Positions 31,604-39,726 of a stretch of 48,661 bases of DNA are shown piece after piece (the stretch's first letter is position 1; each line of letters begins with the position of its first letter). The DNA lies in NCBI RefSeq assembly GCF_013283785.1, contig NZ_JABCPZ010000056.1:1-48661 (forward strand), read 5' to 3'. A program made the position numbers and the translations under genes. The stretch comes from Nonomuraea antri (lineage in GTDB: Bacteria; Actinomycetota; Actinomycetes; Streptosporangiales; Streptosporangiaceae). The notes under the pieces are model-generated. The model was not told where the DNA came from and did no database searches. It saw only the letters and a list, made by a program, of their open reading frames with translations.

Positions 31604-32086
31604 TCAGCCGCAGTTGCCCCACTGTCCGCGTCCGCCAGAGGCGAGCGAGTAGTCGAGACGGGTGTCGGCGATTTTGCCGGCGAAGTCGACGCACTTGCCC
31701 GCGGCAGCCTTCACTACGGCGGCGTAGTACTTGTATTTTCGGTCGGTGAGCAACCGCGGGTCGCTGTAGCTTCCGACGCCTTGGATCTTGAGTGTGGCCT
31801 GCGTGAAACTCGGCACCCCGTCGAAGGTCGTCTTGATCGTGGCCACACAGTTGGTGCCGCGCGAGCCGTTCCACATCAGGTAGACCCTGCCCCACGTGCT
31901 GGAGCCGATCTTGACGGGACGGCTGTCCAGGTTTTTCCAGCTGCCGTAACCCGCTGTCTCGGCGCAGGCGGTCTCCGCGGTGTAAGCCGCTGCCTGCGCC
32001 GGTCCCGGGTTGGCGAGGACGGCGGCGGAAACGAGGGCGGTGGACAGGATGAGGGTTTTCGCAGGCTGCAACTTGCGTGTGCGCAT
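31604..32086 (-). CDS. secreted spore-associated-protein-A-like protein
   Basis: The 160-aa product has a signal peptide (LQPAKTLILSTALVSAAVLA, cleavage near AQA-A). It then has a small Cys-containing domain with YGSWKNLDSRPVKIGSSTWG, RVYLMWNGSRGTNCVATIKT and GKCVDFAGKIADTRLDYSLA. The pattern matches the SapA-like proteins of actinomycetes, which are found on spores or outside mycelium and have no known activity. Four or five Cys residues probably form disulfides. GAAAGGG precedes the ATG. It lies within the tRNA-bounded segment. Confidence 0.8.
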   Translation of the reverse strand: MRTRKLQPAKTLILSTALVSAAVLANPGPAQAAAYTAETACAETAGYGSWKNLDSRPVKIGSSTWGRVYLMWNGSRGTNCVATIKTTFDGVPSFTQATLKIQGVGSYSDPRLLTDRKYKYYAAVVKAAAGKCVDFAGKIADTRLDYSLASGGRGQWGNCG

Positions 32087-32524
32087 GAATACCCTTTCGA
32101 TGGGCCATTACGCGCTGCCATATGATCACAACTCATAGGAGCGCCTCCATGTCCAAGCTCCCAGGTCGGGTGTGCAGAACTGCTGCAAGAAATCTGCAGT
32201 CGCTCCACCCCCATCCGCCGAGCCGATAGCGGCGACCCCGCCGGCTGCGCGGATCCAAGACGGTTCCCAGGAGTTCAGCGACCAAGAGCAGGTCAGCCGG
32301 CGGGACGGTGCCGGTGACGTGCTCCAGGCGGCGTAGACACCCAACGATCTTCAGGGGACACGTTCGCCATCTGCCCGCCGTGGTGCCCTCAACCGCCCGG
32401 CTCCATCGAGCCCGTGCGTGTCCCGCCAGACGAGAACACTTCGGCCCTGGGTTGGGACTGGACCGCTTGATGACTACGACTCGGAGCTGGAGCGAGATGT
32501 GTAGCCACGCAGTTGGTCACCCAG
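32087..32524. other. gene-free stretch between the SapA-like gene and the tRNA-Pro terminator
   Basis: About 440 bp with no convincing gene. A minus-strand frame at 32126-32344 exists (72 codons) but has no ribosome-binding site and no family match. Base composition and codon pattern are irregular, as in degraded insertion DNA. Confidence 0.4.
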
Positions 32525-32530
32525 GAAACA

Positions 32531-32567
32531 GAAGAGGCCGCTTCCGAACTTCAGAAGCGGCCTTCTA
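32531..32567 (-). terminator. terminator downstream of tRNA-Pro; right att-like repeat
   Basis: GCCGCTTC and GAAGCGGC form an 8-bp stem, read on the minus strand after the tRNA 3' end and followed by CTCTTCTGTTT. The segment 32525-32566 is repeated at 28161-28202. Confidence 0.8.
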
Positions 32568-32582
32568 CCTGCGGCAATACTG

Positions 32583-32656
32583 TCGGGGTGGCGGGATTTG
32601 AACCCACGACCTCTTCGTCCCGAACGAAGCGCGCTGCCAAGCTGCGCTACACCCCG
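32583..32656 (-). tRNA. tRNA-Pro (anticodon CGG)
   Basis: The minus strand folds as a full cloverleaf: acceptor CGGGGTG/CACCCCG, D stem GCGC/GCGC, anticodon stem CTTCG/CGAAG with loop TTCGGGA (anticodon CGG at 32620-32622), T arm GTGGG-TTCAAAT-CCCGC, discriminator A. CCA is not encoded. It reads proline CCG codons, a very common codon here. Its 3' end and terminator are the site duplicated at 28161-28226. Confidence 0.96.
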
Positions 32657-32720
32657 GTGCACGCCCGTCTTGCTCGTGCTTGGGAAAGTCTAGCGGACTT
32701 CTCGCGTGCTTGTGACCGCG

Positions 32721-33614
32721 TTATCGGCGTGGCACGAGCGTCAGGAGCGACGCCTCGGGGAAGCAGGCGAAGCGGACCGGGGCGTACGGCGAGGTGCCGA
32801 GGCCGGCCGAGACGTGGAGCCAGGCGTCGTCGTGGCGGCTGAGGCCCTTGACGCGGGCGCGGTCGATGCCGCAGTTGGTGACCAGGGCGCCGTAGAACGG
32901 GATGCAGAGCTGGCCGCCGTGCGTGTGGCCGGCCAGCAGGAGCTGGTATCCGTCGGCGGCGAAACGGGTCATGTTGCGCGGCTCGGGTGAGTGCATGACG
33001 CCGAGCCGGAGGTCGGCGTCCGCCGGGGCCGGACCGGCCACCAGGTCGTAGCGGTCGCGGGAGATGTGCGAGTCGTGGATGCCGGCCACCGCCACGTCCA
33101 GGTCGCCGATCTTGATGCGGGCCGTGGTGTTGTTCATGTCGAGCCAGCCCTCGGCCGCCATGCCGGCGCCCAGTTCCTCCCAGGGCAGCGACGGGATCTT
33201 CTGGCGGTGGTCGTTCTTGGACGTGCGCCAGAGGTAGCGGGCCGGGTTCTTGGGGACCGGGGCGTACAGGTCGTTGGAGCCGTACACGAACAGGCCGGGA
33301 CGTGACAGCAGCGGCTCGAGCGCGTGCAGCAGCGCGGGGACGGCGTCGGGGTGCGCGATGGAGTCGCCGGTGTTGACGACCAGGTCGGGCTCGAGCGCGC
33401 CGAGCGAGCGCACCCAGTTGATGAGCATGGTGCGGCGCGGCGTCAGGTGCAGGTCGGACAGGTGGAGGATTCGCACGGGACGCTGCCCACGCGCGAGCAC
33501 GGGCACGTCGAAGCGGCGCAGGCGGAACGAGTTGCGCTCCACCACGGAGGCGTAACCCAGTCCGGCCAGGCCGAGACCGAGTATGGACAGGGGCACTGCG
33601 ACGGCTTTCCTCAC
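32721..33614 (-). CDS. metallophosphoesterase, membrane-anchored
   Basis: The 297-aa protein has an N-terminal helix (AVAVPLSILGLGLAGLGYAS) and a calcineurin-like domain with ILHLSDLHLTP (DxH), VVNTGDS (GD), YGSNDLY in place of GNHD/E, VMHSPEP and LAGHTHGGQ (GHTH). Members cleave phosphodiesters or phosphomonoesters with two metals; the substrate is unknown. GTG at 33614 is chosen because it precedes the membrane helix; the frame is open to 33683 without a better start. It is divergent from the YqeY gene. The same pair flanks ponA2 in mycobacteria (Rv3683). Confidence 0.9.
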   Translation of the reverse strand: MRKAVAVPLSILGLGLAGLGYASVVERNSFRLRRFDVPVLARGQRPVRILHLSDLHLTPRRTMLINWVRSLGALEPDLVVNTGDSIAHPDAVPALLHALEPLLSRPGLFVYGSNDLYAPVPKNPARYLWRTSKNDHRQKIPSLPWEELGAGMAAEGWLDMNNTTARIKIGDLDVAVAGIHDSHISRDRYDLVAGPAPADADLRLGVMHSPEPRNMTRFAADGYQLLLAGHTHGGQLCIPFYGALVTNCGIDRARVKGLSRHDDAWLHVSAGLGTSPYAPVRFACFPEASLLTLVPRR

Positions 33615-33673
33615 GTACTCATGATGCCCGACAACGGGCACGAGGCGTCCGCGCAGACGGCAAGATGGACCGC

Positions 33674-34132
33674 ATGAGCGCATTGAAGGACAAGCTGAAG
33701 GCCGACCTCACGGCCTCGATGAAGGCCAAGGACGAGGTCCGTCTGCGGACGATTCGGATGGCACTGGCCGCGGTGAACGTCGAGGAGGTCGCGGGCAAGG
33801 AGGCCAGGCAGCTCAGCGACGACGAGATCATCAAGGTCCTCACCAAGGAGGCCAAGAAGCGGCGCGAGGCCGCCGAGGCGTTCTCGAACGCCGGACGCGC
33901 CGAGCAGGCCCAGGCCGAGCTGGACGAGCAGGCCGTGCTGGAGGAGTACCTGCCGGCGCAGCTGTCGGACGAGGAACTGGCCAGGCTCGTCGACGAGGCC
34001 GTCGCCGAGACGGGCGCGGCGGGGCCGCAGGCGATGGGTCAGGTCATGAAGGTCGTCAACCCGAAGGTGGCCGGACGCGCCGAGGGCGGGCGCGTGGCGG
34101 CGGCCGTCCGGGCTCGCCTGGCCGCTTCCTGA
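33674..34132 (+). CDS. GatB/YqeY domain protein
   Basis: The 152-aa helical protein matches the YqeY family: LKDKLKADLTASMKAKDEVR at the N-terminus, a central helix DEIIKVLTKEAKKRREAAEA, and the C-terminal GatB-like helix bundle with MGQVMKVVNPKVAGRAEGGR. YqeY is related to the tRNA-binding tail of GatB, and its role is not firmly known. ATG at 33674 matches the usual N-terminus; an ATG at 33665 is in frame. Neither has a clear ribosome-binding site. Downstream DNA shows degenerate copies of its last codons. Confidence 0.92.
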   Translation: MSALKDKLKADLTASMKAKDEVRLRTIRMALAAVNVEEVAGKEARQLSDDEIIKVLTKEAKKRREAAEAFSNAGRAEQAQAELDEQAVLEEYLPAQLSDEELARLVDEAVAETGAAGPQAMGQVMKVVNPKVAGRAEGGRVAAAVRARLAAS

Positions 34133-34375
34133 TCCTCCAGACCCTCCAGACCTTCCTGGTCCTCCTGACCCTCCGGAGCTTCTCAACGCTCCGGAACTCC
34201 TCAAGGCTCCGAGGGCTGTGAGGCCGGCTCTAGGCTGCGGGGCCGCGGGACCGGCTCAGGGCCGCAGGGCTCGCTCCGGGCATCGAGACTCCTCGATGGT
34301 CTCCGCGGGGCTCTCAAGTGCCTCTCAGGGCTCTCCTGGGGCCTTTATGAGCGCATGACCGGTAGGTGTCCCGTT
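34133..34375. repeat. short degenerate repeats after the YqeY stop codon
   Basis: TTCCTGATCCTCC at 34127-34139 (containing the TGA stop) recurs as TTCCTGGTCCTCC at 34153-34165, 26 bp on, and as CCTGACCCTCC at 34164-34174. Further degenerate CTCCGG, GGCTC and CTCTCAGGGCT units fill the gap to the terminator. No gene is seen. Confidence 0.5.
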
Positions 34376-34412
34376 CGAGAGGCCTCCGCCTGCCACAGGC
34401 GGAGGCCTCTCG
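34376..34412. terminator. bidirectional hairpin terminator between YqeY and PBP genes
   Basis: A perfect 17-bp stem (CGAGAGGCCTCCGCCTG with its complement) around a CCA loop lies between two convergent genes, 32 bp before the PBP stop. Confidence 0.85.
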
Positions 34413-34443
34413 CGTGTCCGGTCAACGACTCCGAGCCCGGCCG

Positions 34444-36708
34444 TCACCAGCCCCCAGGGCCGTCGCCCGGCCCAGGGCCGTCATCGGGGCCGGGACCGTC
34501 GTCCGGGCCGGGCCCGTTGTCGGGGCCGTCGTTGTTCGGGTCGTAGTCGTCGAACGGCCCTCCGTCGGGCGGCCCGTCGCCGTCGCGGTCGCCCTTCTTC
34601 TTCTTGGGCGGCTTGGGCGCGCAGTTGTCGTCGCAGCCGCCGAAGCGGTCCCGGTCGTAGCCGACGAAGTCGACGGGCTCGACCCCCTTCAGCGCCGCGA
34701 GCATGGAGTCCTTCCAGATCGGGCCGGAGATCGAGGCGCCGTAGACGTAGGAGAAGTAACGCCCGCCGATGGTGACGCCGGTCAGCGTGTGCTTGAACGC
34801 GCCGCGCGGGTCGCCGAGCGAGACCGCGGAGGCCAGGTTCGGCGTGTAGCCGGCGAACCAGGCCGACATGTAGCCGTCGGTGGTGCCGGTCTTGCCGGCC
34901 GCGTCACGTCCGATGCCGCCGACGCCGCTCATCGTGCCCTTGGTGAACACGCCGGCCAGGATGCCGTTGACCGCGTCCGCGACCTCTTCCTCCATCACCT
35001 GGTCGCACTTCGGCTTGTACTGCTTGGCCTTGCCGTACCTGTCCTTGATCTCGGTGATGGCCAGCGGCTTGCAGTACTGGCCGCGCGCGGCGAAGACGGC
35101 GTACGTGCTGGCCACGGTGACCGGGTCGACCTCGTTGATGCCGAGCGTGAACGTCTCGAACTCGCCCAGCTTGCCGCCGTCGGCCCGCTTGAGCCCGATC
35201 TTCTGGGCCAGCTTCACGACCTTGCACAGGCCGACCTTCTCCTGCAGCTTCATGAAGAACGTGTTGACCGAGCCCCAGGTGCCGGTCTGCAGGGTCTTGA
35301 AGCCGCCGCCGCCCTCGCTGGAGTTACGCACCTGGTGCTTGGGGTCGCCGACCCGGTTGCCCTTGCAGTCGCGGAACGAGCTGGTGCTGGCCGCGTTGTA
35401 GCCGGCAGGCGAGGGGAAGCCGTCGCCGTACTTCATGCCTTCTTCCAGCGCCGCGGCCAGGGTGTACACCTTGGCCGTCGAGCCCTGCTGGAAGCCGCGG
35501 CCGCCGCCGTGCGCGGCGTCGGCGACGACGTTGTAGCTGATCTCGTTCTTCTTCTTGCTGGTGCCGTACTTGCGCGAGGCGGCCATCGCCTTGATCTCAC
35601 CCGTGCCGGGGACGACCATGGCCTGCGCGGCGACCGGCTTGTCCTTGCTGCTGACGTACTTCTTGATCGCCTTCTCGGACGCTTCCTGCATCTTCGGGTC
35701 GATCGTGGTCTTGATGCGCAGCCCGCCGCGCTGCAGCAGCTTCAGCCGCTCTTCGGGCGTCTTGCCGAACGCCTCGTTGTTGAGTATCTCGTGCTGGACG
35801 TAGACGCAGAAGTAGGCGTACTTGCTCTCGTCGCAGCCGCCGGGGACGTCGACGTCCTTCCAGCCCAGCTTCTTGGCCTTGGCCTCGTTCGCCTCCGCCA
35901 GGGTGATCTTCTTGAGCTCGTGCATCCTGTCGAGGACGAGGTTGCGCCTGGCCTGCAGCCTGGCCCGCGACTCGGGGCCGACGTTCGGGTCGGTGCGCGC
36001 CGGGTTCTGCACGGCGCCGGCCAGCGTGGCCGACTCGACGAGGTTGAGCTCGGAGGCGGGCTTGTTGAAGAACCGCCTGGCCGCGGCCTGGATGCCGTGC
36101 GCGCCCGCGCCGAAGTAGGCGATGTTGAGGTACTTCTCCAGGATCTCGTTCTTGGAGTACTTCTTCTCGATCGCCATGGCGTAACGCAGCTCGGCGAGCT
36201 TGCGCGAGAGCGTGGGCGCGATGGCGGCCTGCCGCTCCTCCGGGGTCTCGGCCTTGTTGACCAGCACCTGCTTGACGTACTGCTGCGTGATGGACGAGCC
36301 GCCCTGCATGACGCCGCCGGAGGTGAAGTTCTTGACCAGCGCTCTGGCCGTTCCCTCCACATCGATCGGCCCGTGCTGGTAGAAACGGAAGTCCTCGATC
36401 GACAGCAGCGCCGTCTGCATCATCGGGGAGACCTTGTCCAGCTGCACCGACTGGCGGTTCTCGAAGTAGAACTGCGCGAACCGCTTGCCGTTGGCGTCGA
36501 GCAGTTCCGTGCGTTCAGGGAGCGGGGGTTCGTCCAGCTGTTCGGGCTTGAGGTTCAGACCCTCCATCGCGCTCTTCGCGGAGACGCCCGCGCCGCCGAC
36601 CGCGGGCAGCCCGATGGCGGCCACGAGCACTCCCGCCGCCGCGCCCGCGATGATCAGTCGCAGGACGTTCAGGATCGGAGATGAACGATCTTTACCCTGA
36701 GCTTGCAC
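34444..36708 (-). CDS. bifunctional penicillin-binding protein (GT51 transglycosylase plus transpeptidase)
   Basis: The 754-aa protein polymerises and cross-links peptidoglycan. It has a single N-terminal membrane helix (LNVLRLIIAGAAAGVLVAAI), then a GT51 domain with LSIEDFRFYQHGPIDVEGTA (catalytic Glu), GGSSITQQYVKQVL and RKLAELRYAMAIEKKYSKNE, YFGAGAHGIQAAA. The transpeptidase domain has SxxK in GSTAKVYT, SxN in WGSVNTFF and KTG in AGKTGTT. The tail is a low-complexity G/P/D repeat (GPGPDDGPGPDDGPGPGDGP). The GTG at 36708 is chosen because upstream codons to the ATG at 36789 have poor third-position GC. It is divergent from the wblA-like gene, as in the mycobacterial ponA2-whiB4 pair. Confidence 0.92.
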   Translation of the reverse strand: MQAQGKDRSSPILNVLRLIIAGAAAGVLVAAIGLPAVGGAGVSAKSAMEGLNLKPEQLDEPPLPERTELLDANGKRFAQFYFENRQSVQLDKVSPMMQTALLSIEDFRFYQHGPIDVEGTARALVKNFTSGGVMQGGSSITQQYVKQVLVNKAETPEERQAAIAPTLSRKLAELRYAMAIEKKYSKNEILEKYLNIAYFGAGAHGIQAAARRFFNKPASELNLVESATLAGAVQNPARTDPNVGPESRARLQARRNLVLDRMHELKKITLAEANEAKAKKLGWKDVDVPGGCDESKYAYFCVYVQHEILNNEAFGKTPEERLKLLQRGGLRIKTTIDPKMQEASEKAIKKYVSSKDKPVAAQAMVVPGTGEIKAMAASRKYGTSKKKNEISYNVVADAAHGGGRGFQQGSTAKVYTLAAALEEGMKYGDGFPSPAGYNAASTSSFRDCKGNRVGDPKHQVRNSSEGGGGFKTLQTGTWGSVNTFFMKLQEKVGLCKVVKLAQKIGLKRADGGKLGEFETFTLGINEVDPVTVASTYAVFAARGQYCKPLAITEIKDRYGKAKQYKPKCDQVMEEEVADAVNGILAGVFTKGTMSGVGGIGRDAAGKTGTTDGYMSAWFAGYTPNLASAVSLGDPRGAFKHTLTGVTIGGRYFSYVYGASISGPIWKDSMLAALKGVEPVDFVGYDRDRFGGCDDNCAPKPPKKKKGDRDGDGPPDGGPFDDYDPNNDGPDNGPGPDDGPGPDDGPGPGDGPGGW

Positions 36709-36949
36709 GCTACCAAGAGTACGTCGAAAGACTGGCGGAATCGGTAACGCGACACCATTTCGCCTTGACTGGCGGGGGTGACTAGTCATTCCCGGTCAAG
36801 ACTGCTGCGAGAAATTGGTCCTCTGGGGTCTGTCGGCCCGAACCGGTCGTTGCGTACGTTCTCCTCTGCGGCAACTGAATACGGAGGCTCGGCGCCCGCG
36901 CCCGTCGGCCCCAAATGACGACTGACCACCTAAGGGGAGTGGGGTCGAA

Positions 36950-37246
36950 ATGTGGATCACGGATTGGACCTCCCGTGCCGCCTGTCGAGGTGCGGACCCG
37001 GACGCTCTGTTCGTCCAGGGCGCCGCACAGAACAGGGCGAAGCTGATCTGCCGAGGATGCCCGGTCCGTACCGAATGCCTCGCCGATGCGCTGGACAATC
37101 GCATCGAGTTCGGGGTGTGGGGCGGTATGACTGAGCGGGAACGGCGAGCGCTGCTGCGGCGGCGCCCCGACGTGGACTCGTGGCGTGAGCTGCTCGAGTC
37201 CGCCAAGGAAGAGTACGAACGGACCAATGAGCTGATCGCGGGCTGA
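36950..37246 (+). CDS. wblA: WhiB-family iron-sulfur regulator, WblA/WhiB4-like
   Basis: The 98-aa protein has the four conserved Cys of the WhiB [4Fe-4S] cluster: AACRGADP, then ICRGCPVRTEC (C-x2-C-x5-C), and the GVWGGMTERERRALLRR beta-turn plus basic DNA-binding tail. WblA-type proteins control sporulation, antibiotic production and redox response. Its divergent position next to the bifunctional PBP and before two ArsA-like ATPases is the arrangement known for wblA in Streptomyces and whiB4 in mycobacteria, which supports the name. AAGGGGAGTGGGGTCGAA precedes the ATG. Confidence 0.93.
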   Translation: MWITDWTSRAACRGADPDALFVQGAAQNRAKLICRGCPVRTECLADALDNRIEFGVWGGMTERERRALLRRRPDVDSWRELLESAKEEYERTNELIAG

Positions 37247-37256
37247 CCGAGCCCGC

Positions 37257-37296
37257 GCGGATACGGCCAGGCGGTGAGGCGCCTGGCCGTATCCGC
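37257..37296. terminator. bidirectional hairpin terminator after wblA
   Basis: A 17-bp perfect stem (GCGGATACGGCCAGGCG with its complement) around GTGAGG lies between the convergent wblA and ATPase genes. Confidence 0.85.
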
Positions 37297-37319
37297 GTTC
37301 GCTGTCGGTTCCCGCGGGG

Positions 37320-38450
37320 CTAGTGCCCGGCGGCGAGCAGTTCGCCGATCTGACGGAGCCCGGCCAGGTCGTGCACGTCCTGCGACATCGCCTGGACCCT
37401 GGCGACCGGCACCGTCGGGTGAGCGGAGACGAAGTGGTCCTGCTCGCGTCCTTCTCTGGCGGCCAGCTGCATCCGTCCGGTGTGCAGCCGCAGCACGGCG
37501 GCGGTCAGCTCGTGCTCGCCCCGGGACTCCAGGTCTTCCGCGGCGGCGGCGCTGCGTGCGGCGGAGAGCGTCGCGGCGTTCGAGACGTGCACCCGGTTCA
37601 CCACCAGGCCGGCCAGCGGCATGCGCTCTTCGGCGAGCCGCTCGACGAAGTACGACGCCTCGCGCATCGCGTCGCGCTCGGGCGCCGCCACCACCACGAA
37701 GGCCGTGCCCGGCGCCTGCAGCAGCTTGTACGTCATCTCCGCGCGCTGCCTGAACCCGCCGAAGACCGCGTCGAGCGCCGACACGAACGTCTGCAGATCC
37801 TTGATCACCTGCGCGCCGAGCAGTTTCGTCATGGCTCCGGCCATCAGCCCGAACCCGGCGTTCAGCAGCCGGAACGCGCTACGTCCTCCGGCCTTGGCCG
37901 GCGCGGTGAGCAGCCTGATGAAACGTCCGTCGAGGAAGCGGCCGAGGCGTTCCGGCGCGTCGAGGAAGTCGAGCGCCGAGCGCGACGGCGGCGTGTCGAC
38001 GATGATCAGGTCCCACTCGTCGGAGCGGCGCAGCTGGCCCAGCTTCTCCATCGCCATGTACTCCTGCGTGCCGGAGAAGCTGGAGGACAGCGACTGGTAG
38101 AAGGGGTTGGACAGGATCTGGCGGGCCCGCTCGGGGTCGGCGTGCGCCTCGATGATCTCGTCGAACGTGCGCTTCATGTCGAGCATCATCGCGAACAGCT
38201 GGCCGCCGTTCTCGTGCTCGGTGACCAGGCGCGGGGTGTTGTCCAGCTCGGTGAGCCCCATCGACTGCGCCAGCCGGCGCGCGGGGTCGACGGTCAGCAC
38301 GACCGCGCACCTGCCGCGTTCTGCGGCCCGCAGGCCCAGCGCGGCGGCCGTGGTGGTCTTGCCGACGCCGCCGGCGCCGCAGCAGACGATGATCCTGGTG
38401 CCCCGGTCGTCGAGTATCGCGTCGACGTCCAGTACGGCGGGCTTCTTCAC
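37320..38450 (-). CDS. ArsA/GET3-like P-loop ATPase, second of a pair
   Basis: The 376-aa protein belongs to the anion-transporting ATPase group. The P-loop is CCGAGGVGKTTTAAALGLRA; switch I-like VLTVDPARRLAQS (ADP/DPA motif) and switch II-like LIIVDTPPSRSALDFLDAPE follow. In the deviant Walker A of this family the first, intermonomer Lys (KGG) is replaced by Ala (GAGGVGKT), unlike in its partner. It overlaps the preceding ATPase gene by 4 nt, so a heterodimer is likely. Membrane-protein targeting or metal handling is not proven for these bacterial members. Confidence 0.93.
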   Translation of the reverse strand: MKKPAVLDVDAILDDRGTRIIVCCGAGGVGKTTTAAALGLRAAERGRCAVVLTVDPARRLAQSMGLTELDNTPRLVTEHENGGQLFAMMLDMKRTFDEIIEAHADPERARQILSNPFYQSLSSSFSGTQEYMAMEKLGQLRRSDEWDLIIVDTPPSRSALDFLDAPERLGRFLDGRFIRLLTAPAKAGGRSAFRLLNAGFGLMAGAMTKLLGAQVIKDLQTFVSALDAVFGGFRQRAEMTYKLLQAPGTAFVVVAAPERDAMREASYFVERLAEERMPLAGLVVNRVHVSNAATLSAARSAAAAEDLESRGEHELTAAVLRLHTGRMQLAAREGREQDHFVSAHPTVPVARVQAMSQDVHDLAGLRQIGELLAAGH

Positions 38451-39448
38451 GCTGCTCCCTGGGTGCGGATGCTCTCGGCCAGCTCGTACAGTCCGGCCAG
38501 GTCGACGCCGTCGGCCAGCAGCGGCAGCTCGTAGCGCGGCAGCGTGGCCCCGGCCAGCGTCTCGCGCTCGGCGTGCTCCAGCTCGGTGCGGCGGGCGTGC
38601 TCGACGACCTCCTCGGCGAGCGACTCGGCCAGCGCGGTGGCGTCGGCGCCGTCGGACAGCCCGGCCGCCTTGAGCCCCAGCACGAGCTCGCCGACGTCGA
38701 AGCGGCCCTTGACAGCCGTGTCAAGAACGGCCTGCGGAAGCAGTGATTCACGAACCATGTTGATGAAAACGCCGCCGGGCGGCAGACCGGCCGAACGCAA
38801 TTCGGCGATGCCGTCGAGCGTCTCCTGAACCGGCATCTCCTCCAGCAGGGTGATGAAGTGCACCGCCGTTTCCGGAGATTTCACCACTCCGCTGACCAGC
38901 TCGGAGTGGTTCTTGATCGGTCCGACCTTGGCCAGGCCCGCCACCTCCTGGGTGACGTTCAGGAAGCGCGTGATGCGGCCGGTGGGCGGCGCGTCGAGCA
39001 CGACGGCGTCGTAGACGCGCCTGCCGTTCTTGGCGCGCCTGCGCACGGCCTCGGTGGTCTTGCCGGTGACCAGCACGTCGCGGAAGCCGGGCGCGACGGT
39101 GGTGGCGAAGTCGACGATGCCCATCTTGGTCAGCGCGCGGCCCGCCCTGCGCATCCCGTAGAACATCTCCATGTATTCGAGCATGGCCTCTTCCGGATCG
39201 ATGGCCAGCGCGTACACGTCACCGCCGCCCGGCGCCACCGCGATCTTGCGCTCCTCGTACGGCAGCGGCGGCAGGTCGAAGATCTGGGCGATGCCCTGCC
39301 TGCCCTCCACCTCGACGAGCAGCACCTTGCGCCCGCCCGCGGCCAGCGCGAGTGCGAGGGCGGCGGCGACAGTGGTCTTGCCCGTGCCGCCCTTGCCGGT
39401 GACGACGTGCAGGCGTACGCCGTCCCAATCCGTGTCCCGAGAGTCCAC
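38447..39448 (-). CDS. ArsA/GET3-like P-loop ATPase, first of a pair
   Basis: The 333-aa protein carries a complete deviant Walker A, VTGKGGTGKTTVAAALALAL, with both signature Lys residues, a switch II-like VVLDAPPTGRITRFLNVTQE motif and the family's helical insert with MEMFYGMRRAGRALTKMG. Together with the overlapping downstream ATPase gene it matches the pair found beside whiB4/wblA in mycobacteria and Streptomyces. Function in bacteria is not settled. Confidence 0.93.
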   Translation of the reverse strand: MDSRDTDWDGVRLHVVTGKGGTGKTTVAAALALALAAGGRKVLLVEVEGRQGIAQIFDLPPLPYEERKIAVAPGGGDVYALAIDPEEAMLEYMEMFYGMRRAGRALTKMGIVDFATTVAPGFRDVLVTGKTTEAVRRRAKNGRRVYDAVVLDAPPTGRITRFLNVTQEVAGLAKVGPIKNHSELVSGVVKSPETAVHFITLLEEMPVQETLDGIAELRSAGLPPGGVFINMVRESLLPQAVLDTAVKGRFDVGELVLGLKAAGLSDGADATALAESLAEEVVEHARRTELEHAERETLAGATLPRYELPLLADGVDLAGLYELAESIRTQGAA

Positions 39449-39570
39449 GTTTCGAGGCTACCGAACGGTCACTTGTCGAAACCCTGCGAGCACCCTTTGA
39501 GATTGCTCACACTGGCGCGGTTCCGAGCCTCGGCGCTGGTGGAGTCGCGTGTTGTGAGACGCTGATCCCC

Positions 39571-39726
39571 ATGAAGAAATGGGAGTACCTCACGGCCCCC
39601 GTGCTGATCCACAACACCAAGATGATCCTCGACAACTTCGGCGCCGACGGCTGGGAACTGGTCCAGATCGTGCAGGGCGCCTCGCCCGAGCAGCTCGTCG
39701 CCTACTTCAAGAGGGAGAAGCCGTGA
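39571..39726 (+). CDS. DUF4177-like small protein
   Basis: A 51-aa frame begins with ATG at 39571 and reads KKWEYLTAPVLIHNTKMILD, NFGADGWELVQIVQGASPEQ, LVAYFKREKP. The GWELVxI motif is that of DUF4177 proteins. Its stop overlaps the RidA GTG start (GTGA), so they form one translational unit. Mycobacteria have the same small gene here (Rv3678A). Confidence 0.9.
   Translation: MKKWEYLTAPVLIHNTKMILDNFGADGWELVQIVQGASPEQLVAYFKREKP

Noticed and set aside
32126..32344. Possible 72-codon minus-strand gene upstream of the tRNA
   Set aside because: No ribosome-binding site, no family match and poor codon pattern; left as gene-free DNA.
34366..36684. A 772-codon plus-strand open frame opposite the penicillin-binding protein
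   Set aside because: Shadow of the PBP gene: all PBP motifs are on the minus strand and the plus translation is V/L/R/D-rich without family features.
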